Positions 27,417 through 34,878 of a DNA stretch of 64,000 nucleotides are shown here, in pieces; position 1 is the stretch's first letter, and every line of letters starts with the position of its first letter. The stretch comes from Gammaproteobacteria bacterium (lineage in GTDB: Bacteria > Pseudomonadota > Gammaproteobacteria > Steroidobacterales > Woeseiaceae). The translations under genes and the position numbers were made by a program. Location of the stretch: NCBI GenBank assembly GCA_029865385.1, contig JAOUGX010000001.1, positions 1 through 64,000 of the forward strand. Reading direction: 5' to 3'. The notes under the pieces are model-generated. The model was not told the origin of the DNA and did not search any database. It saw only the letters and a program-made list of their open reading frames with translations.

Positions 27417-28316
27417 ATGGCAAAGGACCTGGAAGTCGCGATTCTTTTCGCCGATGTCGTCGGAAGCACCCAGCTATACGATCAGTTCGGCGACAGCAAG
27501 GCCAGCGAAACGGTCGCCCTTTGCCTTGACGTGATGAAAGATGCCACACGGCAATTCAGCGGCAAGGTCATCAAGACCATCGGCGATGAAATCATGGCCA
27601 CGTTCCCGACCGTCGACGACGCCATGGGTGCCGCGAGCCAGATGCAGGGGCGTATAAGCAGCGACGCTGAGCGTAGCGGCGCGCACATCCCGGTATCCAT
27701 CCGCATCGGCTGTCACTACGGACCGGTCGTTCAGGAGAAGAACGACATTTTCGGTGCCGCGGTCCACACCGCCAATCGCATGACCTCGCAGGCCAAGGCC
27801 CGACAGATCGTCATATCCGGATCGACAGTGGAACGCATGAGCGCCGAATGGCGGGCACAAACACGTCAGATCGATGTCGCCACGGTTCGTGGCCGCCTCG
27901 ATGAAGTCGCACTGTTCGAGCTGTTGTGGCAACCGGACGAAGCCACCAGCATGTTGCCTACCATCGAATGGGAGAACAAAACCCGTGGCGCGAAAAAGCT
28001 GACACTTACGTTTCGCGAGAAATCGGTCGTTGTGACGGATCAGAAAAAAAACGTCAATATGGGCCGCGCCGATGACAACGACCTGGTCGTCAAAGGCAAC
28101 CTGATCTCACGTATTCACGCCCGCGTCGAAAAACGCCGTGGTAAATTCATTCTCATCGACCAGAGCACCAACGGCACTTTCCTGCAAAACGTCAGGGGAG
28201 AAGAAATCTTTATCCGGCGCGACAGCACCGAGCTGGTCGGCGAGGGCATCATCGGCCTCGGCCGGGTCGCCAAGCCCGGCACGCCGCTTGCCATTCATTT
28301 CATCTGCGAAGACTAG
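27417..28316 (+). CDS. Class III nucleotidyl cyclase fused to an FHA domain
   Basis: This 299-residue cytoplasmic protein has a class III cyclase domain (about 5-170) and a C-terminal FHA phosphothreonine-binding domain (about 205-290; MGRADDNDL, ISRIHA, STNGTF). Metal aspartates Asp13 and Asp57, and the adenine-selecting Lys53/Asp110 pair, favour cAMP production. The position usually occupied by the transition-state Asn is His117, while the Arg (Arg121) is kept. The start could be a TTG at 27402; ATG 27417 is preferred. The stop shares a CTAG with pckG. Confidence 0.88.
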   Translation: MAKDLEVAILFADVVGSTQLYDQFGDSKASETVALCLDVMKDATRQFSGKVIKTIGDEIMATFPTVDDAMGAASQMQGRISSDAERSGAHIPVSIRIGCHYGPVVQEKNDIFGAAVHTANRMTSQAKARQIVISGSTVERMSAEWRAQTRQIDVATVRGRLDEVALFELLWQPDEATSMLPTIEWENKTRGAKKLTLTFREKSVVVTDQKKNVNMGRADDNDLVVKGNLISRIHARVEKRRGKFILIDQSTNGTFLQNVRGEEIFIRRDSTELVGEGIIGLGRVAKPGTPLAIHFICED

Positions 28317-30064
28317 ACTACTTTTTGCAGCGCCTCGACCACCTGTTCGTGCTCGCTGAGCAGTGCGGCCGGCAATCGATCGCCGTAACATTCCAGGTAT
28401 TGCAGGATGGACTCCATCTCCTGCTGCCATTGATCGACGTCGACTGACAGCAATGCGTCCAGGGTCTCCGGCGCGATATCGAGATCCCGGGTATCGATGT
28501 CGGAGCGTTCCGGCAGAAAACCGATCGGCGTTTCTCTCGCGGCAAGCCGGTTTTCGCAGCGATCTATGATCCAGCGCAGGACTCGCAGGTTTTCGCCGAA
28601 GCCCGGCCACAAGAACTTGCCGGACTTGTCCTGGCGGAACCAATTGACATGAAAAATTCGCGGCAACTTGTCTGATCGTTCCGCGAACGACAGCCAGTGC
28701 GCCCAGTAATCGGCGAAGTTGTAGCCACAAAAAGGCTTCATTGCCATGGGGTCGCGCCGAATCACGCCGACGGCACCGGTTGCAGCCGCCGTGGTTTCGG
28801 AAGCTACGCCGGCACCGACCAGGACACCGTGGCGCCAGTTCTTTGCTTCATAAACCAATGGTGCCAGCTCCTTGCGCCGGCCACCGAAAACGAGTGCCGA
28901 GATAGGAACGCCTTCCGGCGCTTCTGCCAATTGCGAGTAGCTCGGATTCTTCTTCGCCGATACGGTAAACCGCGAATTCGGATGAGCCGCCGGACCGTTG
29001 CCCGGTTCGTATTTGCGTCCCTGCCAGTCGATGGCAGGCGATCCGACCTTCTTGTCTTCCCACCAGGGCTGGTTGTCTTCGGTGGTTGCGACGTTGGTAA
29101 AAATCGTGTCGCTGCGAATCATGTCGAATGCGTTCTTGTTGGATTTCGCGTTGGTGCCTGGCACCACACCGAAATACCCGGCCTCCGGATTGATCGCGCG
29201 AAGCACACCCTGCTTGTCGAGGTGCAACCAGGCGATATCGTCCCCCAGGGTCCAGATTTTCCAGCCGGGCTGCGACGGCGGCGGCACCAGCATTGCAAGG
29301 TTGGTTTTGCCGCAGGCAGACGGAAATGCGCAGGCTATGTAATGGGTTTCTCCCTGCGGGCTTTCGACGCCGACGATTAACATGTGCTCAGCGAGCCAGC
29401 CTTCCTGGCGGGCTTGCCAGCTCGCGATACGCAAGGCATGGCATTTCTTGCCCAGCAGTGCGTTGCCGCCGTAACCGGAGCCGAAACTCTGAATGCTCAG
29501 TTCTTCCGGAAAATGCATGATGAAACGCCTTTCCGGGTCCAGTTCGCCGATCGAGTGCAGGCCCTTGACGAATCGGCCCTCCTGCTCGATGCGTTTCAGC
29601 GCGGCGGTGCCCATCCGCGTCATTATGCGCATGTTGGCAACGACATAAGGGCTGTCGGTAATTTCCACTCCGAGCCGCGCATACGGCGAATCGATCGGAC
29701 CCATGCAATAGGGGATCACATACATCACTCGGCCTTGCATTGCGCCCTCGAACAGCGCGTCCATTTTCGAGTGCGCTTCTTTCGGCTCCATCCACTTGTT
29801 GTTCGGGCCCGCGTCGTCCTTGTCCGGTGTGCATATAAAGGTGAGGTGTTCGACCCGGGCAACGTCGGAGGGATTGGAGCGGTGCAGGTAGCAGTGCGGG
29901 TAGTTCTGCGGGTCCAGCGGCAGCAGGTCCCCGGAGCGGGTCATCTCGTTTATCAGGCGCTTGTATTCGGCATCGCTGCCGGTACACCAGTGAATGTCTT
30001 CGGGCTGGGTCAGTTTCGCCACGGAATCGACCCACTCCTGAAGGGCTGTCAAAGATGAAGTCAT
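28313..30064 (-). CDS. pckG: Phosphoenolpyruvate carboxykinase (GTP)
   Basis: This 583-residue enzyme converts oxaloacetate and GTP to phosphoenolpyruvate, CO2 and GDP, the entry step of gluconeogenesis. The kinase P-loop ACGKT at 250-254 contains the hyperreactive Cys251 seen only in the GTP-dependent family. Substrate-site motifs (FGSGYGGNALLGKKCHALR, HPNSRFT) are present. It is slightly shorter than the 600-residue norm. It converges with the cyclase gene, and the two stop codons overlap in CTAG at 28313-28316. Confidence 0.95.
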   Translation of the reverse strand: MTSSLTALQEWVDSVAKLTQPEDIHWCTGSDAEYKRLINEMTRSGDLLPLDPQNYPHCYLHRSNPSDVARVEHLTFICTPDKDDAGPNNKWMEPKEAHSKMDALFEGAMQGRVMYVIPYCMGPIDSPYARLGVEITDSPYVVANMRIMTRMGTAALKRIEQEGRFVKGLHSIGELDPERRFIMHFPEELSIQSFGSGYGGNALLGKKCHALRIASWQARQEGWLAEHMLIVGVESPQGETHYIACAFPSACGKTNLAMLVPPPSQPGWKIWTLGDDIAWLHLDKQGVLRAINPEAGYFGVVPGTNAKSNKNAFDMIRSDTIFTNVATTEDNQPWWEDKKVGSPAIDWQGRKYEPGNGPAAHPNSRFTVSAKKNPSYSQLAEAPEGVPISALVFGGRRKELAPLVYEAKNWRHGVLVGAGVASETTAAATGAVGVIRRDPMAMKPFCGYNFADYWAHWLSFAERSDKLPRIFHVNWFRQDKSGKFLWPGFGENLRVLRWIIDRCENRLAARETPIGFLPERSDIDTRDLDIAPETLDALLSVDVDQWQQEMESILQYLECYGDRLPAALLSEHEQVVEALQKVV

Positions 30065-30218
30065 TCGGAGGTCTCTGATTCTATTAAATTTCTATTAAAT
30101 GGCAGCGTCGACCGGCGGTCCCGGGTCAGCCGCTTTTTGGGGGCGCCATTATACCCATAGGCTGCCAAACTGCACCCCGCACCGGTCCTTTTCCTGTTGC
30201 CTTGGCAGCACCCACCAC

Positions 30219-30257
30219 AAAAAAAACCGCTGGTTCCGTCTCCGAAACCAGCGGTTA
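30219..30257 (-). terminator. Rho-independent terminator of the phasin-like gene
   Basis: Read on the minus strand, a 9-base-pair stem (CCGCTGGTT paired with AACCAGCGG, loop about 10 bases) is followed by a run of T (A-run at 30220-30227 on the plus strand). It lies about 40 bases after the phasin-like stop codon. Confidence 0.88.
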
Positions 30258-30297
30258 GTCTGACCGTCCGCGCCGGGGGGGGCGGGGACAGAGTGCT

Positions 30298-30852
30298 TCA
30301 GGCTGCTGCCAGGGAATCCTTCGTCTTGGCGGCAGTCTTGGTGACTTTTTTCGCTACTTTGCGAGTCTTTTTCTTGACCGCAGTTGCTTTGCGCTTGGCC
30401 TTCTTGCGGATCACCGCAGGCTTGCCGCGCAGTTCAGCTACGGTGCCCTTCAGCACGTCGCGAACTTCGTAACCGGCGCCGGCAACGATACTCAAGGTGT
30501 CGCGCGCATCGGCTCCGAAGCGCGAGATGTTCTGCGGAATCAGGCGTATTTGCGTGCGAACCAGCTCACCCAGGTTCCGTGCATCGGCAACGGCCTTCAG
30601 GCGATTGGCAACGGCATCGATCTGGTGCTCGACCAGACGGGTCTGCTGCTTCAGAACCTGATCAGCGGTCTTGTGGGAAATAGCGGTCAGCTTGAGGCCC
30701 AGACCGGTCATCGTCTTGACGGGCTTCTTGCCCTGTACGACGCGATCGGCGGCGGATTCGGTCCGCTGGCGTGCAAGCTTGACGATCCTGGTGTATCGAC
30801 CGCGAGCTTCATCAGCGACGCGGCTCATTGTGTTTTCGACATTCGGGTTCAT
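30298..30852 (-). CDS. Phasin-family protein with Lys/Ala-rich tail
   Basis: This 184-residue helical protein has a phasin-like core (about 15-140, with long amphipathic helices and QTRLVEHQIDAVANRL). A strongly basic tail (about 145-180) of repeated Lys/Ala/Thr segments resembles histone H1 and polyhydroxyalkanoate-granule PhaF tails. It may coat carbon-storage granules and tether them to DNA; this is inference from architecture. The frame extends to 30921, but the promoter at 30893-30921 and a GGAGAG site fix the ATG at 30852. Confidence 0.78.
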   Translation of the reverse strand: MNPNVENTMSRVADEARGRYTRIVKLARQRTESAADRVVQGKKPVKTMTGLGLKLTAISHKTADQVLKQQTRLVEHQIDAVANRLKAVADARNLGELVRTQIRLIPQNISRFGADARDTLSIVAGAGYEVRDVLKGTVAELRGKPAVIRKKAKRKATAVKKKTRKVAKKVTKTAAKTKDSLAAA

Positions 30853-30892
30853 GGGGTCTCTCCGTGGTGCGGTGCAGCAATTGTTGCGGTGC

Positions 30893-30921
30893 ACAATAGA
30901 GATCGCGGGCCTGTTTGTCAA
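30893..30921 (-). promoter_or_regulatory. Sigma-70 promoter of the phasin-like gene
   Basis: On the minus strand, TTGACA (30921-30916) and TATTGT (30898-30893) are separated by exactly 17 bases, 41 bases before the ATG at 30852. The match and spacing are near ideal. Confidence 0.82.
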
Positions 30922-31071
30922 GCCCGGGCGAGAATTTTTGCAGCTGCCGGGGATGCTGGCAGCCTTTTATGGAAAAGTACTGTAAAACAGTAAGTTACTG
31001 CCAATATCTGAAAGTGGATCGCACCTGTTGGGTTCCGCCGGGGCAACCTCGAAGGCATCGGTCGGGCAGAT

Positions 31072-31278
31072 TTACGCGGCAGTGGCGGCGTTTTTGCGCC
31101 AGATCGACAGCTGTGCCGGGGCCTGTACTCCCATTTTTACGCGGTTCGTGCCGGACGAGAAAATGGTGATCTCGATGGGGCCCGACTTGAACAGATCGGC
31201 CAGGGTCATCTTGGGATCGATGTTCTCTCCTGGACGTATCAGGATGGATTCGGCGTCACGTCGGCTTACGATCAACAT
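31072..31278 (-). CDS. csrA: CsrA/RsmA-like RNA-binding regulator with an insertion
   Basis: This 68-residue protein is a divergent CsrA. It begins MLIVSRRDAE and has the VKMGVQAPAQLSIWRKN core, retaining Arg6/Arg7 and Arg61 (equivalent to Arg44 of E. coli CsrA). About 14-16 extra residues lie between the first two strands (roughly 17-33). CsrA binds GGA sites in mRNA leaders; this one lies 32 bases after flgN in the flgM-flgN transcript, so flagellar or surface-switch mRNAs are likely targets. GGAAA precedes the ATG. The symbol is used in the family sense. Confidence 0.8.
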   Translation of the reverse strand: MLIVSRRDAESILIRPGENIDPKMTLADLFKSGPIEITIFSSGTNRVKMGVQAPAQLSIWRKNAATAA

Positions 31279-31310
31279 AGCTTGGTTTCCTTGCTCTGCA
31301 TTATTTTCGA

Positions 31311-31799
31311 TCAGGCTTCCGCCAGCTCCCGACCACCGAATCCGGTCGTCTCGGAGCCCTTAATTCCATAGCTCTCAACGGGCACTTCGCCGCCCCGAAG
31401 CAGCGCCAGGCCAGCCAGAATCTGCTGGCGACGCACCCGGATAATCGCTCCGTTGGTTGAATTCAGGGCATCGCACTCGCGTGCAATCTCGGTGAACTGC
31501 GACCAGCAATTGCGAATGACGGCGTCCTTGTCGCACCACTCGGTGAGCGCGGACATGTCATCGAGGCTGGCACTGAATCCCGCATCGCGGCTGATCTCGC
31601 CTCTGGCATCTTCGAATGCCGCCAGTTTCCGTATGCAGGATTCTTTCAGATCTGCACTCTTGCCCAGCAGGGCGGTATCCCGCTGCTCCAGTGCGCCGCG
31701 TTCTTGCAGGAGAACGTCCCGCAGGTCGAGCACGCAGTGAACGCTGTCACCCAGCACTTTTTGCAGTCTTTCGCGGGCTGTACTTGCAGAAAGGCTCAT
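31311..31799 (-). CDS. flgN: Flagellar export chaperone FlgN
   Basis: This 162-residue helical protein sits directly after flgM with overlapping stop/start (TAATG), the classical flgMN arrangement. FlgN escorts hook-junction proteins FlgK and FlgL to the export gate. The sequence is diverse, as usual for this family (coiled-coil N-terminal half, RVRRQQILAGLALLRGG near the C-terminus), so context carries much of the assignment. Confidence 0.83.
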   Translation of the reverse strand: MSLSASTARERLQKVLGDSVHCVLDLRDVLLQERGALEQRDTALLGKSADLKESCIRKLAAFEDARGEISRDAGFSASLDDMSALTEWCDKDAVIRNCWSQFTEIARECDALNSTNGAIIRVRRQQILAGLALLRGGEVPVESYGIKGSETTGFGGRELAEA

Positions 31800-32128
31800 T
31801 AATCACCGAGTTCCCGGTCTGTGCGAAGCAGCGCGGCGGCGATCTTGTCGCTGTCTATGACATAGTCGCCGCGCTCGATGGCGGTGCGAACGGCATCGAC
31901 CCGGCCGCTGTTGATTTCCGGCAACCCGGCCAGCGTCTTTTCCAGGCGCTCCAGTAACTTGGCGCTGCTGGTCAGTTCGACGGTGTCACTGCCGGCTGCC
32001 TGCTTCCTGACTTCCTTGGTGGAATGGGCCGGATCGGACGACACCTTGCCGGTGCTGCCCGTATTGCCAAGCTTGTCATTGATCTTGTTCAGCATCCCGA
32101 TATCCGCCGGATTAATCCTGTTGGACAT
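31799..32128 (-). CDS. flgM: Anti-sigma-28 factor FlgM
   Basis: This 109-residue protein holds FliA inactive until the hook is finished and FlgM is exported. The N-terminus is disordered and polar; the C-terminal helices (VELTSSAKLLERLEKTLAG, INSGRVDAVRTAIERGDYVID) match the sigma-binding region. ATG 32128 has GAGGAA about eight bases upstream, while the upstream TTG at 32143 does not. A sigma-28 promoter lies at 32166-32192, giving the usual feedback loop. Confidence 0.9.
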   Translation of the reverse strand: MSNRINPADIGMLNKINDKLGNTGSTGKVSSDPAHSTKEVRKQAAGSDTVELTSSAKLLERLEKTLAGLPEINSGRVDAVRTAIERGDYVIDSDKIAAALLRTDRELGD

Positions 32129-32165
32129 AATCTGATTCCTCAACTCTCATTGTTGCTATTACCGT

Positions 32166-32192
32166 GTATCGGCCGCGCTGGCCTCAACTTTA
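32166..32192 (-). promoter_or_regulatory. Sigma-28 (FliA) promoter of flgM
   Basis: On the minus strand, TAAAGTTG (32192-32185) and GCCGATAC (32173-32166) are separated by 11 bases. This matches the FliA consensus TAAAGTTT-N11-GCCGATAA at 14 of 16 positions, 38 bases before the flgM ATG. Confidence 0.88.
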
Positions 32193-32219
32193 GGTTCGTG
32201 TCTAAAAAAAACCTCATAT

Positions 32220-33023
32220 TCAGTAAACCAGCACTTCCACGTGCTCGGGCGAGCGCACCAGTCCTTCGACGACTCGTTTGGAGGTGACGTTCTCGACCTT
32301 GATTCGCTGGTTGGCGGCGCCGTCGGTCAGCGCCTTGCCGCTCATGCGAATATTGAGTGCATCATTGCGCACCAAAATCGTGACGCTCTGGCCGCGGCGG
32401 ATCATCAGGTCCGCCTGCAGCATCGCCGGAGTGATCACGCGGCCGGCCATCAGCTGGTGCTTCAGGCGCTGGCCGACCAGCTCCTCGGCACTCGACAGGT
32501 AGCCGCCGACCATACCGGAGACGTCTCTTTCCTCGATCCGCACGTCATCGGCTCCGACCACGTGCCCGTTGGGCAAGGTGCGCGCGGCGATCAGGACCGT
32601 TTCGGTGACCATGACATCGACCGGCAGGTACATTTTCCAGGGGCTCCGGCCGTCACAACGGACCCCGACAATGGTTCGACTTGAAATCTTGCTGCCCCGG
32701 CGAAGGAAACCATTGAGGGGCTCGCTGCATCGAGGCATCTGCAATCGCGGATCCAGCCAGCCCGCCTGCAGCGCAATTCGCTTGTCGGCATGGCCCAGAC
32801 GCTGGCGCAGAAACTCCTCCGCCGTATCGGCAATTTCTTCGGTCGGATGCCAGGCTGTCGACGGATCCGCACCGCCCGCCGGCGTGACCAGCGCCATCGC
32901 CGCGAGTGTGCTCGCCAGCAACAGGCCGGGAACCCGCAGCCGCCGGACTTTGCCGTCAGTAAACTGTCGGTCGAATACCGGTCCCGTCAAAAAGCTGACG
33001 TAATTTCGTTGTGCAATGTGCAT
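32220..33023 (-). CDS. flgA: Flagellar P-ring assembly chaperone FlgA
   Basis: This 267-residue periplasmic protein assists FlgI polymerisation into the P-ring. An export signal lies at about 28-51 (LRVPGLLLASTLAAMALVTPAGG). The SAF-like and C-terminal FlgA domains follow, ending in the typical VTILVRNDALNIRMSGKALTDG...VENVTSKRVVEG pattern. It is divergent from flgB, with a sigma-54 promoter at 33137-33151. The extended N-terminus before the signal could reflect a later start. Confidence 0.9.
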   Translation of the reverse strand: MHIAQRNYVSFLTGPVFDRQFTDGKVRRLRVPGLLLASTLAAMALVTPAGGADPSTAWHPTEEIADTAEEFLRQRLGHADKRIALQAGWLDPRLQMPRCSEPLNGFLRRGSKISSRTIVGVRCDGRSPWKMYLPVDVMVTETVLIAARTLPNGHVVGADDVRIEERDVSGMVGGYLSSAEELVGQRLKHQLMAGRVITPAMLQADLMIRRGQSVTILVRNDALNIRMSGKALTDGAANQRIKVENVTSKRVVEGLVRSPEHVEVLVY

Positions 33024-33136
33024 TCGATCAAGTCCTCGAGCCTTATGTTCTGGCGCTAATCATTGTGTTGCCGCGATCAGCCGTGTGTGCCAGCGCGCGT
33101 TCTTCTGCATTCATTGATCCTTCATCCAGGGTGATT

Positions 33137-33151
33137 GCAAGAGCCATGCCA
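33137..33151 (-). promoter_or_regulatory. Sigma-54 promoter of flgA
   Basis: On the minus strand TGGCAT (33151-33146), five bases, then TTGC (33140-33137) give the invariant GG and GC with 12-base phase, about 110 bases before the flgA start. Confidence 0.82.
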
Positions 33152-33198
33152 GCTCGGCATTCGTTTATTCAGCACGGATTTTGTGTGTAGACGACAGG

Positions 33199-33226
33199 TT
33201 GCCGCCCCGCGGCAAGAAATTGCCGC
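33199..33226. promoter_or_regulatory. Triple inverted-repeat motif, candidate FleQ/FleR enhancer site
   Basis: Three alternating 7-base motifs TTGCCGC, GCGGCAA, TTGCCGC occupy 33199-33205, 33209-33215 and 33220-33226. The inner 14 bases GGCAAGAAATTGCC match the Pseudomonas FleQ box GTCAATAAATTGAC at 11 positions. It sits between the divergent flgA and flgB sigma-54 promoters, at a distance expected for an enhancer serving both. Confidence 0.55.
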
Positions 33227-33299
33227 AGGGCATCTCCATCTGTATCGGCCAAAGTCGACAAAGCTTTATTTGTGCACTTCCGATACGCGATTCTGGAGT

Positions 33300-33314
33300 T
33301 GGCACAGGCTTTGC
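33300..33314 (+). promoter_or_regulatory. Sigma-54 promoter of flgB
   Basis: TGGCAC, five bases, TTGC is a perfect core match to the -24/-12 consensus, placed 31 bases before the flgB ATG at 33346. It would drive the flgBCDEFGHIJ(KL) transcript. Confidence 0.9.
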
Positions 33315-33345
33315 ATTAAGCCAGACAGGCACAAAACCGGAATCG

Positions 33346-33741
33346 ATGACGATGGACATTCAACCTTTTGCACAGCATGAGCAGGCACTGAAATTCCGTG
33401 CGCTGCGAAACCTGGTGCTGACGTCAAACATCGCGAATGCCGACACGCCGAACTACAAAGCACAGGACATCGAGTTCAGCGACGTCCTGAACAACGCCAG
33501 GGCCGACGGCCTGTCGATGAAAAAGACCAGGGACAAGCACCTGGAGACTGTGGCGATGTCGACACTTAACCCGGCGATGAAATACCGCATTCCCACGCAG
33601 CCGACGCTGGACGGCAATACGGTTGAAACAGATGTCGAGCAGGCGGCCTTCGCGGAAAACGCGGTGCAGTACCGGGCGAGCCTCGCTTTTCTGAATGGAC
33701 AGATCCGAACTCTGCGCTACGCAATCAAGGGAGGCGACTGA
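33346..33741 (+). CDS. flgB: Flagellar proximal rod protein FlgB
   Basis: This 131-residue axial rod protein has the N-terminal rod signature LTSNIANADTPNYKAQDI and a C-terminal helix with VQYRASLAFLNGQIRTLRYAI. The frame extends upstream through the promoter, so the start is either ATG 33346 or 33352; both lie downstream of the sigma-54 site. The stop overlaps the flgC start (TGATG). Confidence 0.93.
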   Translation: MTMDIQPFAQHEQALKFRALRNLVLTSNIANADTPNYKAQDIEFSDVLNNARADGLSMKKTRDKHLETVAMSTLNPAMKYRIPTQPTLDGNTVETDVEQAAFAENAVQYRASLAFLNGQIRTLRYAIKGGD

Positions 33742-34154
33742 TGTCACTTTTTAAGGTATTCGATGTAGCCGGCTCGGCCATGAACGCACAATCGGTGCGC
33801 CTCAACGTTACGGCCAGCAATCTTGCCAACGCCGGAAGCGTCAGTGGCGATCCGGATAAAGTGTATCGGGCGAGACAGCCTGTGTTTTCGAGCTTTCGGG
33901 ACACGCTGTCTGGCGAAGCCGGCATCGGTGGCGTACGCCTCGAGAAGATCATCGAGAGCAGTGCGCCGCTGCAAATGCAATACCAGCCCGATCACCCGGA
34001 CGCAGACGAGAACGGCAACGTCTACGTGTCCAACGTCAATACGGTTGAGGAAATGGTCAACATGATGTCCGCCTCGCGCTCGTACCAGAACAACGTCGAG
34101 CTGGTAAATACCACGCGCGACATGCTTTTGCAGACCCTGTCGCTCGGCAGCTGA
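33741..34154 (+). CDS. flgC: Flagellar proximal rod protein FlgC
   Basis: This 137-residue rod protein has the N-terminal motif RLNVTASNLANAGSVSGDPDKVYRARQP and the C-terminal VNTVEEMVNMMSASRSYQNNVEL helix that packs into the axial core. It is exported through the flagellar type III gate without a cleaved signal. It directly follows flgB and precedes flgD by 31 bases. Confidence 0.95.
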   Translation: MSLFKVFDVAGSAMNAQSVRLNVTASNLANAGSVSGDPDKVYRARQPVFSSFRDTLSGEAGIGGVRLEKIIESSAPLQMQYQPDHPDADENGNVYVSNVNTVEEMVNMMSASRSYQNNVELVNTTRDMLLQTLSLGS

Positions 34155-34185
34155 TCGACGAGCCCAGACGAATTAAGGAAATACG

Positions 34186-34851
34186 ATGACGACAATATCC
34201 GGATTTGAAGATGCAGCGCTGTTCGCGCCACCGCCGCAACGCGCGTCGCGCAGCGACCTCGGCCAGGAAGACTTCCTGAAGCTGATGATCACCCAATTCA
34301 GAAACCAGGACCCGTTCGAACCGATGGATAACGGGCAGTTTCTCGGCCAGCTTGCGCAGTTCAGCACGGTCAGCGGTATCGAGTCCCTCAACGGTGCGTT
34401 CTCCGGATTATCGGCGTCGATGGCGAACGAACAGGCGCTGCAGGCGGCAAACCTGGTCGGTCACAACGTGCTGGCGCTGACTGACGTCGGTTATCTCGCC
34501 GATGGCGGATCGATAGCAGGTGGCGTGGAACTCGGCAGTGCGGCGGGCAACGTGCAAATCGACATTACCAATCGCAATGGTGAGTTGGTACAGAGACTGA
34601 ATCTTGGCGAACAACAGGCCGGACTGGTGCGATTCAACTGGGACGGGCGCGACTCCAGCGGAGAGCAGGCCGACAGTGATCACTACATGATTACGGCGCG
34701 TGTCGTTCGCGGCGCCAATACCGAGAGTCTTGCAACCCTGCTCGAATCCAGAATCGAAAGCGTAACCCTTGGCCAGTTCGGCCAGGGCATGACGCTGAAC
34801 CTGCCGGGTGGAGACACCCTGCCGCTCAGCCTTGTACGACGAATTATCTAA
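34186..34851 (+). CDS. flgD: Flagellar hook-cap protein FlgD
   Basis: This 221-residue hook-capping protein has the N-terminal segment GQEDFLKLMITQFRNQDPFEPMDNGQFLGQLAQFSTVSGI that defines the family. An Ig/Tudor-like domain (about 80-190) includes VRFNWDGRDSSGEQADSDHYMITA. It guides FlgE assembly and is then replaced by FlgK. AAGGAA lies eight bases before the ATG. Confidence 0.95.
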   Translation: MTTISGFEDAALFAPPPQRASRSDLGQEDFLKLMITQFRNQDPFEPMDNGQFLGQLAQFSTVSGIESLNGAFSGLSASMANEQALQAANLVGHNVLALTDVGYLADGGSIAGGVELGSAAGNVQIDITNRNGELVQRLNLGEQQAGLVRFNWDGRDSSGEQADSDHYMITARVVRGANTESLATLLESRIESVTLGQFGQGMTLNLPGGDTLPLSLVRRII

Positions 34852-34878
34852 ACAGAATTTTTCCAGGAGAAACTGACC

